The translations under genes and the position numbers were made by a program. From the NCBI GenBank assembly GCA_965199915.1, contig OZ241348.1, forward strand, positions 1,054,001-1,118,000: DNA of 64,000 nt, read 5' to 3'. A model generated the notes under the pieces. It saw only the letters and a program-made list of their open reading frames with translations, searched no databases and had not been told where the DNA came from. Below, in pieces: positions 16,077 through 23,232 of this stretch (positions within the stretch are counted from its first letter, which is position 1; each line of letters begins with the position of its first letter). The stretch comes from VXYL01 sp965199915 (GTDB taxonomy: Bacteria > Pseudomonadota > Gammaproteobacteria > Pseudomonadales > Azotimanducaceae).

Positions 16077-16788
16077 GGCCTTGCTGAGCTTGGCGACGCA
16101 CGGTCTCGAAGCGTTCCACGCCGGGCGCGCAGAGGTCCACGACCTCTTCCGGCTCTATTCGCTCTCTTCGCCCGCCGTGGAGCTTCCGGTTCAGCGACCA
16201 GTCGTGCGCGTTCTTGTCCACTAGCGCGAGTATCTCCGCGCCCGTGGCGGTGGCGGCTTGCAACGTGTGCTTGGCGCCGTCGATGCGGACGCGGTACTTG
16301 TGGCCTCTGGGCGGGCGGCGGTTGTGCTTGCCACACGCCTCCAGATCGATCGCGTCGCCTCCATCCGGCGACGGGGGAACGACGAAGTAGACGTCCTCCT
16401 CCCGCACGACGATGGTGACATCGTCCGGTATTTCCACATCCACATCGCCCACAAACTCCACGAACAAGCGCCCGCCGGGGAGATCCGCGTCGTGTTCCTT
16501 GATTGCCAGGGCTGTTGCCTTGCCGGACTGGATCTCAATGGGCTGGCCATTGAGCGTAGGGGTGGCCAACCGCGGGGCGTCGTCGGCTGCAACGGCGCCC
16601 TTGACGAGCCGTTCGCGGCCCCGAACCAAGAGAACATCCGAAGGCGAAAGCGGCGTTGCGGCTTGGCCAGCGTTGTCAAGGAACAGAGGTGCGGCGTCCT
16701 TGCCCGCGAGGGCGCAAAGCGCATCCACGCGATGCAACCCCAAAGAGACGGTCACCCGCTGACCATCGACTTCAATGTCGCCTTCCAT
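16069..16788 (-). CDS. Multi-repeat ubiquitin-like protein (multiubiquitin type), copy 1
   Basis: 239 residues from ATG 16788; GGAGG seven nt upstream fixes the start and excludes the much longer open frame. Three beta-grasp-like repeats can be seen: residues about 1-75, 76-140 and 150-239, the last with HKYRVRIDGAKHTL...EILALVD...IEPEEVVDLCAPGVERFE. The end is QQGHG, so a terminal glycine is available for adenylation or for trimming by JAB. First gene of the UBL, E2, JAB-E1, DUF6527-like, OLD operon, 65 bp after the DUF1156 gene and probably co-transcribed with it. Confidence 0.85.
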   Translation of the reverse strand: MEGDIEVDGQRVTVSLGLHRVDALCALAGKDAAPLFLDNAGQAATPLSPSDVLLVRGRERLVKGAVAADDAPRLATPTLNGQPIEIQSGKATALAIKEHDADLPGGRLFVEFVGDVDVEIPDDVTIVVREEDVYFVVPPSPDGGDAIDLEACGKHNRRPPRGHKYRVRIDGAKHTLQAATATGAEILALVDKNAHDWSLNRKLHGGRRERIEPEEVVDLCAPGVERFETVRRQAQQGHG

Positions 16789-16853
16789 TGCGCCTCCTGC
16801 GTCACGCCGCCGAGAGACTAGCACAGGCGGCGTTGCGGACCGGGCGAGTTCGA

Positions 16854-19830
16854 TCAAGCAGCACTGCCCGTCTCCCCTTCCCCCAACCACAACTCCAACT
16901 GCCTCGGCTGATCCACTTCCTTCGCATACGCCAGCCGCGCAAGGTCGTAGAGCGCCTCGAAGTCGTTGCTGGACGCGGCGGCCTCGCTTTGCAGCGCCAC
17001 TTTCGTGAAGCGGTGAGACACCGGCAGCACTTCCAGCACGGCCTCGAACGCCCGGAACAGGCGCGCGTCCCGATCCATGCCGGTTTCGGCGAGCATGTCC
17101 CGCGCCGCGGCCAGCGAGCGGCTGCGGGAGACGCTGGCGGCGTGGTGCAGGGTGTCGATGAGGCCGCGGCTGCCGTCCACCGGGCCGAGGGCACCTTTCG
17201 CGGCGCGGGTGGCGCTGTCCCACAGGCGGAAGTCGCCGCCGCGCTTCTCGCCGAGGCGCTTCGTCACTTGCGCGTCCATGTCCACGCCGACGGCGCGGGC
17301 CAGGCGCAGCGCTTCGTCGTAGGCGAAGACGGGCGCCTTGAAGGCGTCCCACGCCAGCACGAAGAACGCCGTGGGCGCGTCCAGGTCCTCGCTCGCCTTC
17401 TTGCGCGTCAGCTGCTCCAGGCGCCAGCGCTTCACCTCGCGGCGGGCGGCGTCCAAGGCGTCTTCCGGCGTTGCGGCGTAGGGGTCCCAATCGTCCTCGA
17501 GCGCGTCCTGCTGGCCGCGCCTTGCGGCTGGGCGCGCTCTGGGCGTGCCGCGGGTGAGCGGCCAGTTGCGGGAGAACTCCTCCAGCGCCGGGCCGAAGCA
17601 CGCGAGGTACAAGTCCACGCCGGCGATGCCCGCCTGTTGGAACTCCGCCACGCGGGTGCGCACGGCCTTCGCCACGCGGGGTTCCACGTCTTCCCAGTAG
17701 GCGACGGCGTCGCGCGCTTCGGCGGCGCGTTCCGCCGGACGCGGGCGGCAGGCGAGGAAGACGGTGCTGTTGGCCGCCGCCTTGTCGCGGATGTGCAGGC
17801 TGCCGCCGGCCTCGGTGTTGACGGGCCACGACGCGGTGATGACGAAGCCCGCCTCCATCAAGCCCTTGGCGAGCGCGTCCCAGGCGCCGGTGGCCTTGTG
17901 AGTGAACATCAGCGTCATGATGCCGTCGGCCTTGAGCACCCGCCGACACTCGCGGAAGATGGCCGCCATGCGTTCCTGGTAGTCGCGCCCGGCGAGCGCC
18001 CGCGCGCCCTTCTCGCCAGCGAAACGCGCCGGGTTGGCCACCGCCTCGTTCTCCTTGTCCGTGAGCTGGCGGCGGAACAGCTCGGGGAAGACGTGCCCGG
18101 CGGTGCGCTTCAGCCAGACGTAGAAGAAGTCCGAGAGCTCGGCGTACATCACGTTGTCGTAGTAGGGCGGGTCCATCACCACCGCGTCGATGCTGCCGCT
18201 CTCGATGTGGTCCAGGCTGTCCGCGGACCTGCAGGTGATGGTGACGGGCGGCGGTTTGTGTGGTTCTTCGGCGGTTTGGTCGAACATGTCAGCGTGCTGG
18301 CCTTCGGGGTTGACGAGTTCGACGAGTTCCTTGACGCACTTGGCGGTTTGCCGGATCGCCCAGTCGTAGCCGAGGCCCGCGACCAGCGGCGCCATCTCGG
18401 CGTAGGACCAGACGAAGGCGAAGTCGTGGCGGTCGAACTTGCCGGCGACGACCTCACGAGGAATGTGCCAGCGCGTCATGCGGCAGTTGTAGTTGAGCAG
18501 TTTGTCCAAGGAGAGCGCCAGATAGCCGTAGGCGGCCTTGCGCAACTCCGTGAGTTCGCCGGCGGCCCGGTCCGCTTCGAGCATCTCCCGAAACACCTCC
18601 ACGCTCGTGCCGTGGCAGAGCAGCTGGCGCGGAGAGAACAGGTCGCGCCACAGCGGCATGCCGTACTGAATCGGCCTGTCGTCGTTGGTGTTCTCGGGAA
18701 ACCGTTCGCTCGGCAACAGGTCGAACGCCTCCCACTCCGGCAGCTTCTCCGCAAGCGCCGCGCGGATCGCGGCGCTGTTGTCGTCCTCCGCCCGCGGCGC
18801 CCGATAGCCGCGAACCCACTTCTCCCGCTCGCGCCCGCTCTTCGTCTTCACCCGCACGCGCTTCTTGTAGACCACGGCGTACAGCTGCTCGCCCATCCGC
18901 CCCGCCCGCGCCTGCGCCTTGATCTCGTCCCCGTCGATCTGCCGCCGGCAGTCCGAGTACGGACACAGCCCGTCCCCCCGCGCCACCGTCCCCGCCGACT
19001 GCCGCTCCGCCGTCTCGACAATCTCGAACCCGCATACCCGCCCCTCGCTCTCCGGCCCTCCGGCCAGCTGCGGCACCAGCCGAACGCCCTTGCCGCCCGG
19101 CGCCAGACGCCAGTTGGGGGAGAGCGGCACGAGGCCAGCGCAATAGGGGCAGGCGATGGTGCGGGCGTAGAGGTAGTTGGTCGTCACCGCATCCTGCGTT
19201 GGTTCGCTGGGGAAGTGTTGGTTCGCTGGGGAAGTAAGGCAGGAGATGTGCTTCCCTTGCCTCGATCAGTCGTTGCGAGAGGTCATCGAACTCTCTCAGT
19301 AGCTGCACGCCGTGTCGCAGTGGCCACTGAAGAGTCGCTGTCAACAGAGTGGCGGCCACGACGTTAAGCTCGTTCACCACTGCGCCGGTGCCAATGCGCA
19401 GCGCTTCGAAGGGAATCGCACCCCCGCCGGCTGTCGGGTCCAAGATGGCAACGCCGGCCAGCCTCCCGCCCAATTTCGAGTCCAACCAAGCCCTATCCTG
19501 CTCATCAGGAACGTAGGTGAATGCTCGACCATAGCCGTACGCATTGCCCTCGAACCTCTCTCCCCGCCGACGGGCTTCGGCGATCCGCGCTTGCGCTGCC
19601 ATCGGGTCGCCATGCACCCCGAGAACTCGCAGGAAGGCATTCCGATCCGCATCGGACGGCAGCAGCGAAGCCAGCACCGCCGCCCGAGACGCCACCAGCG
19701 GCCGCCGCGCCCACCAGACGTGCAGGTAGTAGGTCGGTGGCAGCGCCGTCATCGACCTGCGCTCGCGAGTTGCTTCCTCGCCGATCTCGGCGATGGGCAG
19801 CCAGCGCTCGATCAGGCGGACGTCTGGCAC
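16854..19830 (-). pseudogene. DUF1156 adenine-specific DNA methyltransferase, copy 1, disrupted by a 19-bp duplication
   Basis: Begins at GTG 19830, with GGGGAGGA upstream, and runs to TGA 16854. The first part (to about 19236) carries methyltransferase motif I, ILDPTAGGGAIPFEA. The second part (from about 19197) carries the zinc-like CPYCAG...CPYSDC and motif IV DPPY (VVMDPPYYDN). The parts are in different frames because of a tandem duplication at 19198-19235; with one copy removed the frame is continuous (FPSEPTQDAVTTNYLYARTIA) and the protein matches copy 2 along its length. The family is a known anti-phage-associated methyltransferase partner of DUF499. As it stands, motifs I and IV cannot be in one protein. 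Confidence 0.9.
19198..19235. repeat. 19-bp tandem duplication inside DUF1156 copy 1
   Basis: Two exact copies of gttggttcgctggggaagt lie head to tail (19198-19216 and 19217-19235). Nineteen is not a multiple of three, so the duplication shifts the frame, and loss of one copy restores it exactly. The intact second DUF1156 gene has no such duplication at the matching place. Confidence 0.95.
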
Positions 19831-19911
19831 TTGTCCTCCCCACACGCTCGCGGCTTGTCGCAGTCCAGTGCCCGCCAAAAGCAGGTCAACAGACCATTGC
19901 ACACCGCCAAT

Positions 19912-19925
19912 ACTGTATGTACAGT
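19912..19925. promoter_or_regulatory. Palindrome ACTGTATGTACAGT between divergent DUF1156 and dprA-like genes
   Basis: A near-perfect dyad (ACTGTA-TG-TACAGT) lies 82 bp before the DUF1156 start and 49 bp before the DprA-like start. TTGCAC (19897-19902) and CATATAAG (19926-19933) flank it. It is the best operator candidate in this divergent promoter region. The half-sites are only 4 bp apart, unlike a LexA box. Confidence 0.4.
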
Positions 19926-19973
19926 CATATAAGTCTCCCAACCCGCCGAGCCGCGCAACACGAGCACCAAGCG

Positions 19974-20978
19974 ATGTACGATAATATGACCGCGTACGGG
20001 CTGGCACGGGACGATGGCGTGCGGGAAGCGAGCGGCGTCGAAGGGGAGGCGGTGTCGGGCATCGAGCATCAATCGAGTTTGCCACTTGGCCACATGGGTA
20101 CGCCAGTGCTGAACGCAGTGTCGCCTTTCGCCGAGATGGGCGCCTACGAGGCCATCTGGGCCGAAGAGAAGGTGTCGTTCAAGGCGCTCGCCGAGCGCTT
20201 CGCGGCGCATCCGGGCTACCTCCCATCGGACTTCGTGCCTGCCGCCAAGAGCGCCGAGTACGCGCACTCGACCATGACCAGCCTCGCAGAAGCGGGCGTT
20301 CACCGCTTCGGCGTCCGGCTCCACGGCGCAGCGGAGTATCCCAGCAAGCTCCGCGATGCCGCTCATCCCGTTGAACTGCTGTACTACGTCGGCATCTGGG
20401 ACTTCGCTTGGTCGCCCTCCGTGGCGGTGGTCGGCACCCGCAAACCGAGCAGCGATGGGTTGGCGAGGACCAGGAAGCTAGTGAAGTCGCTGGTGGAGGA
20501 CAACTTCACCGTCGTATCGGGCTTGGCGTCCGGCATCGACACAGCGGCGCACGAAGCCGCGATGGAATGCGGCGGCCGCACAATCGCCGTGCTCGGCACA
20601 CCGCTCTCGAAGGCGTACCCCTCGGAGAACGCGGCCCTGCAACAGCGGATCGCAAAGGACCACTTGGTCGTGAGCCAAGTGCCGGTGAAGCGCTACGAGA
20701 AGCAGAGCTTCCACGGCAACCGTCTTTTCTTTCCAGAACGCAACGCCACCATGTCCGCCCTCACGGACGCCACCGTGATCGTTGAAGCCGGCGACACCTC
20801 TGGCACTCTGATTCAGGCGAAGGCCGCGCTAGAGCAAGGCCGCAAACTGTTCGTGCTGGATAGCTGCTTCGGCCAAGGCCTGCGTTGGCCGGAGCGGTTA
20901 GAGGCCAAGGGTGCGATGCGAGTGAGGAACTATGGCGAGATCGCAGAGCAGCTTGCCGCGGCGGCTAACGAAGGTTGA
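19974..20978 (+). CDS. DprA/SMF-family protein
   Basis: 334 residues from ATG 19974 (an in-frame ATG at 19986 is also possible). The Rossmann-type DprA core is clear: VAVVGTRKPSSDGLART (about 145), VVSGLASGIDTAAHEAA (about 180), AVLGTPLSKAYPSEN and TVIVEAGDTSGTLIQA (about 275). Housekeeping DprA loads RecA on incoming single-stranded DNA. This one has an unusual 130-residue N-terminus and sits in a defence island with a phosphoribosyltransferase gene overlapping it by 47 nt, so a nucleic-acid-sensing or nucleotide-signalling defence role is more likely than transformation. That role is inferred. Confidence 0.75.
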   Translation: MYDNMTAYGLARDDGVREASGVEGEAVSGIEHQSSLPLGHMGTPVLNAVSPFAEMGAYEAIWAEEKVSFKALAERFAAHPGYLPSDFVPAAKSAEYAHSTMTSLAEAGVHRFGVRLHGAAEYPSKLRDAAHPVELLYYVGIWDFAWSPSVAVVGTRKPSSDGLARTRKLVKSLVEDNFTVVSGLASGIDTAAHEAAMECGGRTIAVLGTPLSKAYPSENAALQQRIAKDHLVVSQVPVKRYEKQSFHGNRLFFPERNATMSALTDATVIVEAGDTSGTLIQAKAALEQGRKLFVLDSCFGQGLRWPERLEAKGAMRVRNYGEIAEQLAAAANEG

Positions 20979-21507
20979 CGCGGCCGCGCCAGATCACTGG
21001 TATCTGACGGCATCCGACGAGTGCTACTTCCTCGGCGAGTACACCGCGGGCACAGGCTATCAGGGCAGCCCAACGAACCAGCTCATCTTCAACTTGAAGA
21101 AGAGCGTGGATCGCCGGGGCCTGCCCGACTGGCACTACAAAGGCCAGGCCATACGCGAGGTCGCCACGGCCCTCCGGGCAGCGATCAACCACGAGTTCCT
21201 GGACAAGATCACGTTCGTGCCGATGCCGCCTTCCAAGCCGCCGCTGGACGTTCGAGAGCTGATCGTACAACCAGCGAGTACGCAGCCAGCCCATGGGACC
21301 GACGACCGCCCTGCTCCCCAAGACATCGAAGCACTCTACCAAGTGGATGTTGCGCTCGCGCACTCACCCCGCGACGTCATCCTCATCGTGGACGACGTGC
21401 TGACCACGGGAGCGCACTTTGTCGCTGCGAAGTCCATGCTCACGAGGCAGTTCCCGACGACGCCCGTGGTGGGCGTATTCGTAGCACGCCGCGTCCCAAC
21501 GGCATGA
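20932..21507 (+). CDS. Phosphoribosyltransferase-fold protein paired with DprA-like gene
   Basis: 191 residues. VILIVDDVLTTGAHFVAAK (about 143-161) is the PRPP-binding loop of type I phosphoribosyltransferases, and FVPMPPSKPP resembles the substrate loop of ComF-like members. The N-terminal third is unassigned. The frame overlaps the end of the DprA-like gene, and the two surely form one unit. It ends 15 bp from the convergent nitrilase gene. Enzymatic substrate is unknown; PRTase folds in conflict systems may act as nucleotide sensors rather than salvage enzymes. Confidence 0.7.
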   Translation: MARSQSSLPRRLTKVDAAAPDHWYLTASDECYFLGEYTAGTGYQGSPTNQLIFNLKKSVDRRGLPDWHYKGQAIREVATALRAAINHEFLDKITFVPMPPSKPPLDVRELIVQPASTQPAHGTDDRPAPQDIEALYQVDVALAHSPRDVILIVDDVLTTGAHFVAAKSMLTRQFPTTPVVGVFVARRVPTA

Positions 21508-21522
21508 CCGTACTTGCACCTC

Positions 21523-23232
21523 TTACGCCTTTCGACGGAAGCCAGGCGGTGGCGATTTGAACTGCTGCGGCTTCTGTTTGCCACCTGCCCATGCCTTATT
21601 CGCCGCTTCGACCGCCAGCGTCACGCCCTGACGCTGGGCGTTCAGAAGGTCTTTGACCGGCATTTTGACATCAGAAACCACGAAGAGGCCTGATCCCCGC
21701 AATCTCGCGAGCTCCCGAGCGTGGCTTCCCTTCGGCGTCCACACGAACGAACCACCGTACATCCCGTGGTTCACGGCCAGCACGTTGACGTAGCTCTCGT
21801 ATGCCCGCACCCAAGTCAAGGCGTCGTACAGCTCGACGTCCTTGTTGAACGCCACGGTGAACAGGTGCAGCATCTCGCCGCGAAAGATGCGCCATGGCTC
21901 CGCGTCTATCAGATCGGCGCAGATCGCAATTGAGAAGTCACCCCATTGCCGATGCATGAACCGATACCACCTCCGGCCTTTCAGAAGTCGATACTCGCCC
22001 CCGGTGCGCCCCTGCCGCTCGCTCAATTGCTTGGCAAGGCCTTCCTCAATGTGCGCCGGGACCGGCTTGCGAACACGAAACCAACGCACGGTCGGTGGCC
22101 CGGCGGTGTCGTGGCCCAACGGCACGACGATCTCGGCCTCGTTCACAATCCACTTCTTGGTGGTCGATTGCCCAGGATAGACGGCCGACAGCTCTCGCCA
22201 AAAGAGCCCGTAGAGAGCGGCGATACCTGTTTTGGCGACTAGCTGCCGCAGTGTCTGCACTTCATTTTGAGGTATGGACGCCTCCGGGAGCAACACGAGG
22301 TCCGGTTCGCTGTCCGATGCGCTTCCGGCGAAAGATGCCGCAACTTGCCGCATTACGTCGTCGCCCTCCGCTGGTGCAACCCGTGGGAAGCGTTTTGGCA
22401 CCTTCGAGTACCACTTCGACAGCTGAGCCACGCGCACGGTCATGTTGCCCAACAGCCCATCTTCGGACGGCTTCAAGTCTGGTGGCAGTATCGGGCGTGT
22501 GCTGAGCGCCCCTACCGTGCGCACCACCTCAAGGTATTTTCCTTCCTCCAGCAGCAAATCTACGCGTTCAGCATTGAAGTCCTCGTAGCTGATCTGACTC
22601 CACGATTTGTTGATTGACCCAATGAGCGATTGGCCGGCCTTTTTGAGAGGGATACTCGGCACACTGGCCCATCGAACGATCTCATCTAGCGCCTTCCACG
22701 TCTCCTCGCGTAGGTGAATCCGTGACCGCCACGCCCATCTGTCCTCGAACGGCACACCGGCCAGCCCGGAACGGTAGAGCGAATCGAGTATGCGCTCCCC
22801 ACCATCCAACGCGGTCAGGAAGAGGAGAACGTCGCAATAGAGAACATAGCTCTTAGCGTGAATCTTGGTGCAGCCGACCAAGGGCATGAAATAGGCGGGA
22901 TGAGGCGGCACCTCCCAGCGCTTGCGCCTGCGTACGCACGGAGACCTTGCCGACCAGCGCCTTCCCTGCTCGCCAAGGTCATTGCAGTAGCCTAGCTGTA
23001 GCTGTCTGCCGGCCGACAAGAGCTTCCTGCTGCCGTTTAGACACCAGACCAACGGCCCATCGTTCGGACACCAAGCATTGGGGGCTCGTTTCCTCTGCGC
23101 CGACAAGAAGAGAGCGGCGGCAACGCAGACGGGAAGGCCAATGGCTGGCACTTCGTAGGCCCGCACAGTCCAGTTCTTGACATGACCGGTCTTGGCGACA
23201 CCCCACAACAACCGGTGAAGCGTTACGGCCAC
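21523..23232 (-). CDS. Nitrilase-superfamily protein, separate C-terminal half of an RT-nitrilase system
   Basis: 569 residues from GTG 23232, overlapping the reverse transcriptase stop by 10 nt. The C-terminal half is a carbon-nitrogen hydrolase fold with an apparently complete triad: Glu in LVLLPEASIP, Lys in RVRKPVPAHIEEG and Cys in FSIAICADLID. The N-terminal 230 residues are unassigned. In defence-associated reverse transcriptases of the RT-nitrilase kind (DRT1/UG1-like), RT and nitrilase are normally one polypeptide; here they are two overlapping genes. Product or substrate of the nitrilase is not known. Confidence 0.75.
   Translation of the reverse strand: MAVTLHRLLWGVAKTGHVKNWTVRAYEVPAIGLPVCVAAALFLSAQRKRAPNAWCPNDGPLVWCLNGSRKLLSAGRQLQLGYCNDLGEQGRRWSARSPCVRRRKRWEVPPHPAYFMPLVGCTKIHAKSYVLYCDVLLFLTALDGGERILDSLYRSGLAGVPFEDRWAWRSRIHLREETWKALDEIVRWASVPSIPLKKAGQSLIGSINKSWSQISYEDFNAERVDLLLEEGKYLEVVRTVGALSTRPILPPDLKPSEDGLLGNMTVRVAQLSKWYSKVPKRFPRVAPAEGDDVMRQVAASFAGSASDSEPDLVLLPEASIPQNEVQTLRQLVAKTGIAALYGLFWRELSAVYPGQSTTKKWIVNEAEIVVPLGHDTAGPPTVRWFRVRKPVPAHIEEGLAKQLSERQGRTGGEYRLLKGRRWYRFMHRQWGDFSIAICADLIDAEPWRIFRGEMLHLFTVAFNKDVELYDALTWVRAYESYVNVLAVNHGMYGGSFVWTPKGSHARELARLRGSGLFVVSDVKMPVKDLLNAQRQGVTLAVEAANKAWAGGKQKPQQFKSPPPGFRRKA

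Noticed and set aside
16789..17949. Long N-terminal extension of the three-repeat UBL protein
   Set aside because: It is a shadow of the DUF1156 3' part; a GGAGG before ATG 16788 gives a proper start.
18454..19197. Continuation of the DUF1156 N-terminal frame as a real 458-residue protein
   Set aside because: After the 19-bp duplication the residues are Arg/Gly/Ala-rich out-of-frame sequence; the methyltransferase motifs continue in another frame.
16656..19367. 903-codon plus-strand frame opposite DUF1156 copy 1
   Set aside because: Composition is typical of antisense high-GC frames and the minus strand has clear methyltransferase motifs.
19911..19925. LexA/SOS box
   Set aside because: CTGT and ACAG are separated by 4 bases instead of the 8 of a proteobacterial LexA site.
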